64,000 nucleotides of DNA, taken from contig NZ_JAGSOU010000004.1 in assembly GCF_018139985.1 (NCBI RefSeq), positions 124,001 through 188,000 on the forward strand, given 5' to 3'. This DNA is from Actibacterium sp. MT2.3-13A (GTDB lineage Bacteria > Pseudomonadota > Alphaproteobacteria > Rhodobacterales > Rhodobacteraceae). Position numbers and translations under genes: made by a program. How positions within the stretch are numbered: the first letter of the stretch is position 1; every line of letters begins with the position of its first letter. Positions 39,218 to 47,998 of the stretch are shown here, one piece after another. Below the pieces are notes generated by a model. That model searched no databases, was not told the DNA's origin, and was given only the letters and a program-made list of their open reading frames with translations.

Positions 39218-40240
39218 TCAGCCCTTCTTCAGGACGCGCTGACCCAGCAGCTCGGCGATCTGCACCGCGTTCAGGGCCGCGCCCTTGCGCAGGTTGTCGG
39301 ACACGCACCACAGGTTGATGCCGTTCTCGATCGTGCTGTCCTGGCGGATGCGGCTGATATAGGTGGCGAAATCGCCGACGCATTCGACCGGCGTGATGTA
39401 GCCGCCCGGCTCGCGCTTATCGACGACCATGATGCCCGGCGCCTCGCGCAGGATGTCACGCGCCTCGTCCTCGTCGAGGAACTCCTCGAACTCGATGTTG
39501 ATGGCCTCGGAATGGCCGACGAAGACCGGCACGCGCACGCAGGTCGCGGTGACCTTGATCGACGGATCGACGATCTTTTTCGTCTCCGCGACCATCTTCC
39601 ACTCTTCCTTGGTCGAGCCGTCCTCGAGGAAGACGTCGATATGCGGGATCACGTTGAAGGCGATCTGCTTGGGATAGACGTTCGGCGCCACTTCCTGGCC
39701 CGGCACATACATGCCCTTGGTCTGGTTCCACAGCTCGTCGATGGCTTCCTTGCCCGAGCCCGAGACCGACTGGTAGGTCGAGACCACCACGCGCTTGATC
39801 CGCGCGCGGTCGTGCAGCGGCTTGAGCGCCACCACCATCTGCGCGGTCGAGCAGTTGGGGTTGGCGATGATGTTCTTCTTGGAATGCCCCGTGATCGCGT
39901 CGGGGTTCACCTCGGGCACGATCAGCGGCACGTCCGGGTCGTAGCGGTAGAGCGACGAGTTGTCGATCACCACGCAGCCGGCCTTGGCGGCCTTGGGGGC
40001 GTATTCCTTGGTCGCGTCCGAGCCGATGGCGAACAGCGCGATATCCCAGCCGGAGAAGTCGAACTGCTCCAGGTCCCGGGTCTTGAGGGTTGCATCGCCG
40101 AAGCTCACCTCGGTTCCCAGAGAGCGACGGGAGGCAAGCGCTGCGATCTCGTCAACGGGGAACTGGCGCTCGGCCAGGATGTTCAGCATTTCGCGGCCCA
40201 CGTTGCCCGTGGCGCCAACGACGGCGATCTTGTAGCCCAT
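39218..40240 (-). CDS. asd: Aspartate-semialdehyde dehydrogenase
   Basis: 340 aa. NADPH-dependent reduction of aspartyl phosphate to aspartate semialdehyde for lysine, threonine, methionine and diaminopimelate. NADP motif VVGATGNVGREML, catalytic cysteine in IIANPNCSTAQMVVAL, the QSVSGSGKEAIDEL segment and VFVGHSEAINIEFE with the substrate-binding residues are all present. The start at 40240 follows AGGAGAG. It links nominally to the aspartate produced by the beta-hydroxyaspartate cycle 3 kb away, but the gene is a housekeeping one. Confidence 0.97.
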   Translation of the reverse strand: MGYKIAVVGATGNVGREMLNILAERQFPVDEIAALASRRSLGTEVSFGDATLKTRDLEQFDFSGWDIALFAIGSDATKEYAPKAAKAGCVVIDNSSLYRYDPDVPLIVPEVNPDAITGHSKKNIIANPNCSTAQMVVALKPLHDRARIKRVVVSTYQSVSGSGKEAIDELWNQTKGMYVPGQEVAPNVYPKQIAFNVIPHIDVFLEDGSTKEEWKMVAETKKIVDPSIKVTATCVRVPVFVGHSEAINIEFEEFLDEDEARDILREAPGIMVVDKREPGGYITPVECVGDFATYISRIRQDSTIENGINLWCVSDNLRKGAALNAVQIAELLGQRVLKKG

Positions 40241-40317
40241 ATCGGCTCTCCTATTCGTCATTGCGACTGGCGCGCAGCCATACAAGAAAGGCCGGGGCAG
40301 TAAAAGGGGCAGCGGCC

Positions 40318-41454
40318 TTATTTTCCTGCGGTTGCGGCGGCCAGCCTGGCGCGGGCGTCCTCGGGCGCGATGGCGAGGTTGCCGGCGGCGTCCTCGGTCA
40401 CGCGCGGATAGTAGACCTGATCGAGGTAGCTCATGAACCCCGCCCGGAGCGCCGGATCGAAGCCCAGGCCGCCCGGCGCGCGCAGCAGCGCGGCCAGCCG
40501 CCCGGGGCTGTCGGCCACATGCACCAGCCCCTCGATGGCGAAGAACGCCTCGCCCAGCGCGATCACCGGCTTGTCGTGGAAGAACGCCTGCAACCCCACC
40601 GAGGAATTGATGGTGATTACCCCGCTGCTGGCCTTGACCTGTTCGAAGGTGTCGGTCCGGTTGTCCACCACCAGCCGCCCCCCGGCGCGGGCCACCGCCG
40701 CAGCCAGAGGGTCCGCCAGCGAGGCGCGGGCCGAGGGGTGCTCCTTGATGCGGACATGCCAGCCCTCGGGCAGGTTCTCCGACGCCTCGGCCAGCGCCGC
40801 CAGCATCCCCTCGACCGAGCGCACCCAGCCCGCGAACAGCGTGATCTGGCTGTCGTTGGGCACCTGCAACGGCACGAAAAGGAACGGTCCGACGTCGGCC
40901 AGCGCCTCCGCCCCGCCCTGCGTGACATCCGCCCGGCGCGAGGCGCGCGCGGTCAGGTTCGCGCCCAAACGCCGCCAGCCCTCGCCCTGCCTCCCGGGCG
41001 CGCCCGCCGCCCAGTCGCGGAAGAACTGCGGATCGCGCGGCACCGAATTGGCAGCGTTCACCCCCTCGGGGTCCAGCGTCACCCGGCCGGGAAACGGGGC
41101 AAGCTCGGCATAGAGGCGGGGGGCGCCGGCATCGCGCGCGCCCTCCATGAAGGCCCGGCGCGAGCCCGTCAGCCCGTTCCAGCACATCGCCACCCGCCCC
41201 GGGTGACCCGCGAAATAGCGCCGCGCCCAGTTGTATTGCATCCAGATCAGCGCGAATTTCAGCGCACGCCCCAGCGCGCCCTTCGGCTGACGCTTGGCCA
41301 CCGCCAGCGCCGCGCGCGCCCGCGCCCCGCTTTCGGGAAATCCGCGCAGCGACAGCCCGATCAGGGGCAGGCGCACGCCGCCCCCCGCCGCCTCGGCCAC
41401 CGAGGCGAACAGGCTGTCCTTCTTCCGCGCCCAACCGGCGAGATATGCGATCAT
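40318..41454 (-). CDS. Capsule polysaccharide biosynthesis-type glycosyltransferase
   Basis: 378 aa. It resembles KpsC/KpsS-like (capsule_synth) proteins, beta-Kdo transferases, in FAGWVRSVEGMLAALAEASENLPEGWHVRIKEHPSAR (the conserved KxHP) and VITINSSVGLQAFFHDKPVIALG (SSVGLEAL-type motif). The N-terminus MIAYLAGWARKKDSLFASV and the YNWARRYFAGHPGRVAMCWNG region are also typical. It stands alone here, without other capsule genes. The acceptor sugar is unknown. Confidence 0.82.
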   Translation of the reverse strand: MIAYLAGWARKKDSLFASVAEAAGGGVRLPLIGLSLRGFPESGARARAALAVAKRQPKGALGRALKFALIWMQYNWARRYFAGHPGRVAMCWNGLTGSRRAFMEGARDAGAPRLYAELAPFPGRVTLDPEGVNAANSVPRDPQFFRDWAAGAPGRQGEGWRRLGANLTARASRRADVTQGGAEALADVGPFLFVPLQVPNDSQITLFAGWVRSVEGMLAALAEASENLPEGWHVRIKEHPSARASLADPLAAAVARAGGRLVVDNRTDTFEQVKASSGVITINSSVGLQAFFHDKPVIALGEAFFAIEGLVHVADSPGRLAALLRAPGGLGFDPALRAGFMSYLDQVYYPRVTEDAAGNLAIAPEDARARLAAATAGK

Positions 41455-41627
41455 GTCCGGCGCTCCCTGCCATTCGCGGGCACATTACGCGCGGCGGGGC
41501 GCGGCATCAAACACCACGGCATTTTCAGGATTTTCCGATCAATCCTTCAGGCTTTCCCGGCCCGGAAAGCACTGGCACGCCCGTCGCACGCGGGGTTCAA
41601 TGCGCCGAGACCAAAAAGGAAGGCCCC

Positions 41628-42461
41628 ATGCCCGAACGCAGCTATCACGTCCCGCAGGGCGGCTTGCCGCCGCAGACTCAGATCCTGACCGACCGGGCGA
41701 TGTTCACCACCGCCTACGCGGTGATCCCCAAAGGCACCTTCACCGATATCGTGGCCAGCCTGCTGCCGTTCTGGCAGGGCGCGCGGTTCTGGGTGATCGC
41801 GCGGCCGATGTCGGGCTTCGCCGAGACCTTCTCGCAATATATCGCCGAGGTCGCCCCGGGCGGCGGCAGCGACCGGCCCGAGACCGACCCCGCTGCCGAG
41901 GCCGCGCTGTTCGTGGTCGGCGGCCGCGTGACGCTGACTCTCGGCGGCGCGACACACGAGATGGCGGCGGGCGGCTATGCCTATATCCCCGCCGGGGCGG
42001 AATGGACCCTGCACAACCGCGGCGACGGCCCGGCCCAGTTCCACTGGATCCGCAAGGCCTATGAGAAGCTGCCCGGGCTGGACGCGCCCGAGCCCTTCGT
42101 GACCAACGAAAACGACATTGCCCCCACCCCCATGCCCGACACCGAGGGCAAATGGGTCACCACCCGCTTCGTCGATCCCGCCGACCTGCGCCACGACATG
42201 CATGTGACCATCGTCACCTTCCAGCCCGGCGGAGTCATCCCCTTTGCCGAGACCCATGTGATGGAGCACGGGCTCTATGTGCTGGAGGGCAAGGGCGTCT
42301 ACCGCCTCAACCAGGACTGGGTCGAGGTCGAGGCGGGCGATTTCATGTGGCTGCGCGCCTTCTGCCCGCAGGCCTGCTATTCCGGCGGGCCGGGGCCGTT
42401 CCGCTACCTGCTCTACAAGGACGTGAACCGGCACATGAAACTGCACCCTCCGGGGCGTTAA
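41628..42461 (+). CDS. allE: (S)-ureidoglycine aminohydrolase
   Basis: 277 aa bicupin. Converts (S)-ureidoglycine to (S)-ureidoglycolate and ammonia in allantoin breakdown. The family features are MPERSYHVPQGGLPPQTQILTDRAMFTTAYAVIPKGTFTDIVAS, FSQYIAEVAPGGGS, and the second, metal-binding cupin VTIVTFQPGGVIPFAETHVMEHGLYVLEGKGVYRL, which carries glutamate and histidine ligands. It has an AAGGAAGG ribosome site. It faces bhcR convergently with a 4-base overlap and is separated from the other purine genes by the bhc operon. Confidence 0.93.
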   Translation: MPERSYHVPQGGLPPQTQILTDRAMFTTAYAVIPKGTFTDIVASLLPFWQGARFWVIARPMSGFAETFSQYIAEVAPGGGSDRPETDPAAEAALFVVGGRVTLTLGGATHEMAAGGYAYIPAGAEWTLHNRGDGPAQFHWIRKAYEKLPGLDAPEPFVTNENDIAPTPMPDTEGKWVTTRFVDPADLRHDMHVTIVTFQPGGVIPFAETHVMEHGLYVLEGKGVYRLNQDWVEVEAGDFMWLRAFCPQACYSGGPGPFRYLLYKDVNRHMKLHPPGR

Positions 42462-43276
42462 TCCGCCTCGGGGGCGCCCAGCCCGCGCGAGACCTCGGCC
42501 GCGGCCTCCTTCACCAGCGCGCCGAAGCGGGCCACCACCTCGGGTGGCATGCGGATCGACGGGCCGGAGACCGAGATCCCCGCCACCGGCTCGCCGTGCA
42601 GGTTGACGATGGGGGCGGCCACGCAACGCATGCCGGTAGTCTTTTCCTCGTCGTCCACGGAATAGCCTCGCTGCCGAATGGCGGCGAGCTCCGCCATCAA
42701 CGCCTGCGGCTCGGCGATGGTCTTGTCGGTAAACCGCTCCATCGGGCGCAGGCGCAGGAGCCGCGCGACGCGCTCGTCGTCGTAGAGGCTGAGCAGCGCC
42801 TTGCCGATGCCCGAGGCATGCATCGGCGACAGCGTGCCGGGCGGAAAGAAGGCGCGGATCGATTCATGCGTCTCCACCTGGCTGAGGAACATCACGTCGC
42901 CGTTGCGCTCCACCCCGAGGTTCGAAGTCTCGCCCGTGGCCTCCATCAGCGCGCGCATCACGGGGCGTGAGCGCTCGACCACGCTGGTGCGGCGCAGGAA
43001 GGCCGAGCCGAGGCGGAACGCCGCGGGCCCGATATGCCAGGCCTGGGTCTGCGGGTCGGTCTCGACGATCTCGTGCGCCTCCAGCGTGGAGAGCACGCGA
43101 TACATCGTGGCCGGCGACTGGTCGAGTTCCTCGGACAGTTCGCTCAGCGTCAGCCCGCCGCTGCGGGCCAGCGCATCGAGCACGTTCAGGGCGCGTTCCA
43201 ACGACTGGATCGTGCTTTGCGCGGGCTTCGAATCAAACCCCTTGGGGCGGCCCTTGCGGCGGGCGGGCGTTGGCAT
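42458..43276 (-). CDS. bhcR: IclR-family regulator of the beta-hydroxyaspartate cycle
   Basis: 272 aa. N-terminal winged helix (IQSLERALNVLDALARSGGLTLSELSEELDQSPATMYRVLSTLEAHEIVETD) and an IclR effector domain (GETSNLGVERNGDVMFLSQVE, LSPMHASGIGKALLS, DDEEKTTGMRCVAAPIVNLHGEPVAGISVSGPSIRM). It is divergent from bhcA with a 196-base AT-rich gap. In Paracoccus denitrificans the gene in this position, BhcR, binds that gap and responds to glyoxylate; the same role is inferred here from synteny and family. The start follows CAGGAGG. Confidence 0.94.
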   Translation of the reverse strand: MPTPARRKGRPKGFDSKPAQSTIQSLERALNVLDALARSGGLTLSELSEELDQSPATMYRVLSTLEAHEIVETDPQTQAWHIGPAAFRLGSAFLRRTSVVERSRPVMRALMEATGETSNLGVERNGDVMFLSQVETHESIRAFFPPGTLSPMHASGIGKALLSLYDDERVARLLRLRPMERFTDKTIAEPQALMAELAAIRQRGYSVDDEEKTTGMRCVAAPIVNLHGEPVAGISVSGPSIRMPPEVVARFGALVKEAAAEVSRGLGAPEAD

Positions 43277-43389
43277 CGCGATGGCCTCCTGGCGGGCGTC
43301 AGTGTCGCACCCATCATATTTTGAAAATACGTTCTGACCAGTGAAAAAATCGAAGGCATTGTTTTAAAGTCATTTTTGAGGGATTTATG

Positions 43390-43414
43390 TTTTTTGAAAA
43401 ACGTTTTCAAAAAA
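43390..43414. promoter_or_regulatory. Operator-like perfect palindrome upstream of bhcA, probable BhcR site
   Basis: Two perfect 11-base arms (TTTTTTGAAAA and its reverse complement) are separated by ACG. It lies immediately upstream of the -35 candidate of bhcA. A related TTTTGAAAA-T-ACG sequence begins at 43319, nearer bhcR, and could be a second site. Such paired AT-rich palindromes fit a dimeric IclR-type regulator. Confidence 0.7.
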
Positions 43415-43415
43415 A

Positions 43416-43444
43416 TTGGCACACCGCTGGCGCTCCCCTACATT
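43416..43444 (+). promoter_or_regulatory. bhcA: Sigma-70-type promoter candidate of bhcA
   Basis: TTGGCA and TACATT are separated by exactly 17 bases, 28 bases upstream of the bhcA ATG. The -35 element abuts the palindrome at 43390, so a regulator bound there would touch RNA polymerase and could activate. No transcript start is visible from sequence alone. Confidence 0.6.
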
Positions 43445-43472
43445 GGCCCGAAAGTCAGAGGAGGAAAGCCCC

Positions 43473-44660
43473 ATGAGCTTCCAGAACCCCGTTTTCATCC
43501 CCGGCCCGACCAACATGCCGGAAGAACTGCGCCGCGCGGTCGACATGCCGACGGTGGACCACCGCTCGTCGCTGTTCGCCGACATCCTGCACCCCGCCCG
43601 CGACGGCGTGAAAAAGGTGCTGAAAAGCGCGAAGGCCGAGGTCTTCATCTTCCCCTCGACCGGCACCGGCGGATGGGAGACCGCGATCACCAACACGCTG
43701 AGCCCGGGCGACAAGGTCGTCGCCGCGCGCAACGGCATGTTCAGCCACCGCTGGATCGACATGTGTCAGCGCCACGGCCTGGAGGTCGAGGTGATCGAGG
43801 CCCCCTGGGGCGACGGCCTGCCGGCCGACCGCTACGGCGAGATCCTGGCCGCCGACACCGGCCACCGCATCAAGGCGGTGCTCGCCACCCATAACGAGAC
43901 CGCGACCGGCGTGTTGTCGAACATCGCCGCGCTGCGCCGCGCGATGGATGCCGCCGGCCACCCCGCGCTGCTGCTGGTCGATGGCGTCAGCTCCATCGCC
44001 TCGGTCGATTTCCGGATGGACGAATGGGGCGTGGACATCGCCGTGACCGGCTCGCAGAAGGGCTTCATGCTGCCGGCGGGGCTGGGCATCGCCGCCTTCT
44101 CGCCCAAGGCGATGGCTGCGGTCGATGCCGCGCGCCTGCCGCGCACCTTCTTCGACATCCGCGACATGGCCAAGGGCTACGCCGCGAACGCCTATCCCTA
44201 CACCCCCGCCGTGGGCCTGCTGAACGGGCTGAAGCTGTCGACCGAGATGCTGCTGGCCGAGGGGCTGGAAAACGTCTTCGCCCGCCATCACCGCATCGCC
44301 GAGGGCGTGCGCGCCGCCGTCGCCGCCTGGGGGCTTGAGCTGTGCGCCCAGTCGCCGGATCTCTATTCCGACACGGTCAGCGCGATCCGCACGCCGGCGG
44401 GCTTCGACGCGGGCCGAATTGTTTCGCTGGCCGCCGAGAAATACGGTGTGGCCTTTGGCGCGGGCCTGGGCGAAGTTGCGGGCAAGGTGTTCCGCATCGG
44501 GCATCTGGGCAGCCTGACCGACGTGATGACGCTGTCGGGGCTGGCCACCGCCGAGATGGCCATGGTCGATCTCGGCCTGCCGGTGCGCCTGGGCTCGGGC
44601 GTGGCCGCCGCGCAGGAGATCTACCGGGCCGAGCCGAACGCCGCCGCAAAGGCCGCATGA
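43473..44660 (+). CDS. bhcA: Aspartate-glyoxylate aminotransferase
   Basis: 395 aa class V aminotransferase of the serine-pyruvate/alanine-glyoxylate group. It transfers the amino group of aspartate to glyoxylate, giving glycine and oxaloacetate, the step that closes the beta-hydroxyaspartate cycle. The start (FQNPVFIPGPTNMPEELRRAVDMPTVDHRS) and the PLP lysine context (DIAVTGSQKGFMLPAGLG) are clear, with STGTGGWETAITNTLSPGD in the cofactor site. A strong GAGGAGG site precedes the ATG. The stop overlaps bhcB by 4 bases. Confidence 0.95.
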   Translation: MSFQNPVFIPGPTNMPEELRRAVDMPTVDHRSSLFADILHPARDGVKKVLKSAKAEVFIFPSTGTGGWETAITNTLSPGDKVVAARNGMFSHRWIDMCQRHGLEVEVIEAPWGDGLPADRYGEILAADTGHRIKAVLATHNETATGVLSNIAALRRAMDAAGHPALLLVDGVSSIASVDFRMDEWGVDIAVTGSQKGFMLPAGLGIAAFSPKAMAAVDAARLPRTFFDIRDMAKGYAANAYPYTPAVGLLNGLKLSTEMLLAEGLENVFARHHRIAEGVRAAVAAWGLELCAQSPDLYSDTVSAIRTPAGFDAGRIVSLAAEKYGVAFGAGLGEVAGKVFRIGHLGSLTDVMTLSGLATAEMAMVDLGLPVRLGSGVAAAQEIYRAEPNAAAKAA

Positions 44661-45631
44661 TGAAGGATACGAGCACCATGTATATCCCCACCCTCGCCGA
44701 CATGCTGATCGCGCATGAGCGCATCAAGCCCTACATCCACCGCACGCCGGTCCTGACCTCGACCTATCTGAACGAGCTGACCGGGGCCGAACTGTTCTTC
44801 AAATGCGAGAACTTCCAGAAGGCCGGAGCCTTCAAGGTCCGCGGCGCCTCGAACGCGGTATTCGGGCTGGACGAGGAGACCGCCAGCAAGGGCGTGGCGA
44901 CGCACAGCTCGGGCAACCACGCGCTGTCGCTGGCCTATGCCGCCGGCCGCCGCGGCATCCCCTGCCATGTGGTCATGCCGCGCACCGCGCCGCAGGCCAA
45001 GAAGGACGCCGTGCGCGGCTATGGCGGGATCATCACCGAATGCGAGCCCTCGACCTCGTCGCGCGAGGCGGTGTTCGCCGAGGTGCAGGCCGAAACCGGG
45101 GCCGAGTTCGTGCACCCCTACAACGACCCGCGGGTGATCGCGGGCCAGGGCACCTGCTCCAAGGAGCTGATGGAACAGGTCGAGGGGCTGGACGCGGTCG
45201 TGGCCCCGATCGGCGGCGGCGGCATGGTGTCCGGCACCTGCCTGACGCTGTCGAACCTCGCGCCCCACGTGGAGATCTACGCCGCCGAGCCCGAGCAGGC
45301 CGACGACGCCTACCGCAGTTTCAAGGCCGGCCACATCATCGCCGACGACGCGCCGCAGACCGTCGCCGACGGTCTGAAGGTTCCGCTCAAGGAACTGACC
45401 TGGCATTTCGTGTCGAACCACGTCACCGACATCCTGACCGCCTCGGACCCCGAGATCGTCGACGCGATGAAGCTGACCTGGCAGCGCATGAAGACGGTGA
45501 TGGAGCCCAGCAGCGCCGTGCCGCTGGCCACCATCCTGAAGAACAAGGACAAGTTCGCCGGCAAGCGCGTCGGCGTCATCGTCACGGGCGGCAATGTCGA
45601 TCTCGACAAGCTGCCCTGGATCAAAGCCTGA
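44657..45631 (+). CDS. bhcB: Beta-hydroxyaspartate dehydratase
   Basis: 324 aa PLP enzyme of the threonine dehydratase/serine racemase group. It dehydrates (2R,3S)-beta-hydroxyaspartate to iminosuccinate. The Schiff-base lysine lies in ENFQKAGAFKVRGASNA, the serine-asparagine turn in THSSGNHALSLAYAA, and the phosphate loop in APIGGGGMVSGTCL. Three in-frame ATGs (44657, 44660, 44678) occur; the first, overlapping the bhcA stop, is taken. Position between bhcA and bhcC distinguishes it from ordinary threonine dehydratase, which usually carries a regulatory ACT domain or different context. Confidence 0.94.
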   Translation: MMKDTSTMYIPTLADMLIAHERIKPYIHRTPVLTSTYLNELTGAELFFKCENFQKAGAFKVRGASNAVFGLDEETASKGVATHSSGNHALSLAYAAGRRGIPCHVVMPRTAPQAKKDAVRGYGGIITECEPSTSSREAVFAEVQAETGAEFVHPYNDPRVIAGQGTCSKELMEQVEGLDAVVAPIGGGGMVSGTCLTLSNLAPHVEIYAAEPEQADDAYRSFKAGHIIADDAPQTVADGLKVPLKELTWHFVSNHVTDILTASDPEIVDAMKLTWQRMKTVMEPSSAVPLATILKNKDKFAGKRVGVIVTGGNVDLDKLPWIKA

Positions 45632-45645
45632 CAACGGAGAGTATC

Positions 45646-46809
45646 ATGAACGCAGATACGAATTTCGACGGCCTCGAAGTGGGCTTTGACGTCCCCGCCC
45701 TGCCCGGCATGGACGCGGCCGACATCCAGACCCCCTGCCTGGTGCTGGACCTCGACGCGCTGGAGCGCAACATCGCGAAGATGGGCAAGCTGGTGAAAGA
45801 GATGGGCGTGCGCCACCGCGTGCATGGCAAGATGCACAAGTCGGTGGACGTGGCCAAGCTGCAGGAGCGCCTCGGCGACAGCTGCGGCGTGTGCTGCCAG
45901 AAGGTCAGCGAGGCCGAGGTCTTCGCCCGCGGCGGCATCAAGGACATCCTGGTGTCGAACCAGGTGCGCGATGCGGCCAAGATCGACCGCCTGGCCCGCC
46001 TGCCCAAGCTGGGCGCGCGCACCATCGTCTGTGTCGATGACATCGACAACGTGGCTGACCTGTCGGCGGCGGCGCAAAAGCACGGCACCCAGATCGAATG
46101 CCTGGTCGAGATCGACTGCGGCGCGGGCCGCTGCGGCGTGACCACCACCGAGGCCGTGGTGGCCATCGCCAAGGCGATCGACGCCGCCGAGGGGCTGAAG
46201 TTCTCGGGCATCCAGGCCTACCAGGGCGCGATGCAGCACCTCGACAAATACGAGGACCGCAAGGCCAAGATCGAGATCGCCGTGGCCCAGGTGGCCGATG
46301 CCGTCGAGGGCCTGAAGGCCGATGGGCTGGACTGCGACATCGTCGGCGGCGGCGGCACCGGCTCCTATTATTTCGAGGGCACCTCGGGCGTCTACAACGA
46401 GCTCCAGTGCGGCTCCTACGCCTTCATGGACGCCGATTACGGCCGCATCCATGACAAGGACGGCAAGCGCATCGACCAGGGCGAATGGGAAAACGCGCTG
46501 TTCATCCTGACCTCGGTGATGAGCCACGCCAAGCCCGACAAGGCGATCTGCGACGCCGGCCTCAAGGCGCAGTCGGTCGACAGCGGCCTGCCCTTCATCT
46601 ACGGCCGCGACGACGTGGAATACATCAAGTGCTCGGACGAGCACGGCGTCATCTCCGATCCCAACGGCGTGCTGAAGATCAACGAGAAGCTGAAGCTGGT
46701 GCCGGGGCATTGCGATCCGACCTGTAACGTGCATGACTGGTATGTCGGCGTGCGGGGTGGCAAGGTCGAATGCCTGTGGCCGGTCTCGGCCCGCGGCAAG
46801 GCCTACTAA
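45646..46809 (+). CDS. bhcC: Beta-hydroxyaspartate aldolase
   Basis: 387 aa, D-threonine aldolase/alanine racemase N-domain family. It condenses glycine and glyoxylate to (2R,3S)-beta-hydroxyaspartate, the entry reaction of the cycle. The first barrel residues include TPCLVLDLDALERNIAKM, the PLP lysine in HRVHGKMHKSVDVA, and VSNQVRD. The divalent metal site at the C-terminus is HCDPTCNVHD, as in D-threonine aldolases. The ATG at 45646 follows CGGAGAG, 15 bases after the bhcB stop. A terminator-like hairpin follows in the gap before bhcD. Confidence 0.95.
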   Translation: MNADTNFDGLEVGFDVPALPGMDAADIQTPCLVLDLDALERNIAKMGKLVKEMGVRHRVHGKMHKSVDVAKLQERLGDSCGVCCQKVSEAEVFARGGIKDILVSNQVRDAAKIDRLARLPKLGARTIVCVDDIDNVADLSAAAQKHGTQIECLVEIDCGAGRCGVTTTEAVVAIAKAIDAAEGLKFSGIQAYQGAMQHLDKYEDRKAKIEIAVAQVADAVEGLKADGLDCDIVGGGGTGSYYFEGTSGVYNELQCGSYAFMDADYGRIHDKDGKRIDQGEWENALFILTSVMSHAKPDKAICDAGLKAQSVDSGLPFIYGRDDVEYIKCSDEHGVISDPNGVLKINEKLKLVPGHCDPTCNVHDWYVGVRGGKVECLWPVSARGKAY

Positions 46810-46832
46810 GCTTCGCCCCGGCGGGCGCATTG

Positions 46833-46860
46833 ATCGGGGGCCTGACGGCCCTCGATTTTT
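46833..46860 (+). terminator. Intra-operon terminator-like hairpin between bhcC and bhcD
   Basis: Arms ATCGGGGGCC and GGCCCTCGAT pair over ten positions with a single G-T pair, loop TGAC, and end in five Ts. It lies in the 75-base bhcC-bhcD gap. Bhc enzymes act as one pathway, so a partial terminator would lower bhcD relative to bhcABC; strength cannot be judged by eye. Confidence 0.6.
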
Positions 46861-46884
46861 CTGTGAATAATCGGAGTGTCTTGC

Positions 46885-47850
46885 ATGATCATCGTCCCTG
46901 AAAAGGAAATCGCCGGACTGATTTCGCCCGAAGCCGCCTTTGACGCCGTCGAAGCCGTCTTTGGCGCGATGGCGCGCGGCGATGCCTACAACTTCCCCGT
47001 CATCCGCGAGGCGATCGGCCACGAGGACGCGCTCTACGGCTTCAAGTCGGGCTTCGACCGCGCGGGGCTGGTGCTGGGGCTGAAGGCCGGCGGCTATTGG
47101 CCCAACAACCTCGAAAAGGGGCTGATCAACCACCAGTCCACCGTCTTCCTGTTCGACCCCGACACGGGTCGGTTCAAGGCCGCCGTGGGCGGCAACCTGC
47201 TGACCGCGCTGCGCACCGCCGCAGCCTCGGCGGTCTCGATCAAGCACTTGGCGCGCAAGGACTCCAAGGTGCTGGGCATGATCGGCGCCGGCCACCAATC
47301 GGCCTTCCAGATGCGCGCCGCCGTCAAGCAGCGCGATTTCGACCGCGTGATCGGCTGGAACATGCATCCCGAGATGCTGGGCCGCCTGGAAGAGACCGCG
47401 ACCGAGTTGGGCCTGCCCTTCGAGGCGGTGGATCTCGACCGCTTGGGCGCCGAGGCCGACGTGATCATCACCATCACCTCCAGCTTCGACCCCATCCTGA
47501 TGGACGCGCAGGTCAAGGGCGGCACCCATATCGCCTGCATGGGCACCGACACCAAGGGCAAGCAGGAGGTCGAGGCGGCCCTGGTCGCCCGCGCGACGCT
47601 GTTCACCGACGAGGTGGCGCAAGCCACCAGCATCGGCGAATGCCAGCACGCGGTGGCGCAGGGCCTGATCGGCGAGGACGCCATCACCGAGATCGGCGCG
47701 GTCATCAACGGCACCCATCCGGGCCGCACCAGCGCGGACGAGGTGACGCTGTTCGACGGCACCGGCGTCGGCCTGCAGGACCTCGCCGTGGCCTCGGCCG
47801 CGGTCGATCTGGCGCTGGAAAAGGGCGTGGCGATCGAGGTGGATTTCTAA
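46885..47850 (+). CDS. bhcD: Iminosuccinate reductase
   Basis: 321 aa, ornithine cyclodeaminase family. Reduces iminosuccinate to L-aspartate, the final reaction of the cycle before transamination. The family fold is shown by GLVLGLKAGGYWPNN (substrate lysine), the dinucleotide site KVLGMIGAGHQSAFQMRAA, ITITSSFDPILMDAQ and MGTDTKGKQEV. The ATG at 46885 follows CGGAGTG. It is the last bhc gene; a strong terminator follows 26 bases after the stop. Confidence 0.95.
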   Translation: MIIVPEKEIAGLISPEAAFDAVEAVFGAMARGDAYNFPVIREAIGHEDALYGFKSGFDRAGLVLGLKAGGYWPNNLEKGLINHQSTVFLFDPDTGRFKAAVGGNLLTALRTAAASAVSIKHLARKDSKVLGMIGAGHQSAFQMRAAVKQRDFDRVIGWNMHPEMLGRLEETATELGLPFEAVDLDRLGAEADVIITITSSFDPILMDAQVKGGTHIACMGTDTKGKQEVEAALVARATLFTDEVAQATSIGECQHAVAQGLIGEDAITEIGAVINGTHPGRTSADEVTLFDGTGVGLQDLAVASAAVDLALEKGVAIEVDF

Positions 47851-47876
47851 ACCGCCCACCACTCACGGACAGGCGG

Positions 47877-47905
47877 GGCCCGGCGATATCGCCGGGCCTT
47901 TTTTT
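47877..47905 (+). terminator. Rho-independent terminator of the bhc operon
   Basis: The 11-bp palindromic stem GGCCCGGCGAT-ATCGCCGGGCC is followed by seven Ts (47899-47905). It is the clearest terminator in the window and sits directly after bhcD. The remaining 93 bases to the permease gene show nothing further. Confidence 0.88.
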
Positions 47906-47998
47906 CGGGCCTGACGAGGGCGGCTTGCCGCAGGGGAGGGCAGCGCCCGCCCCGAGCGATGGGCACCGTCCGGCGTTGCCGCCGGGCGGCACCTCCAA

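Noticed and set aside
41547-42626. Antisense open frame across ureidoglycine aminohydrolase
   Set aside because: Glycine/arginine/histidine-rich shadow of a gene with strong family match.
43277-43472. A glycine riboswitch in the bhcR-bhcA gap
   Set aside because: Glycine is a cycle intermediate, so I looked for the conserved paired helices; only the AT-rich palindrome and promoter were found, with no tandem aptamer layout or room for one before the start.
43376-43894. Alternative frame starting near the bhcA promoter
   Set aside because: It begins in the operator region and runs out of frame through bhcA with shadow composition; no ribosome site.
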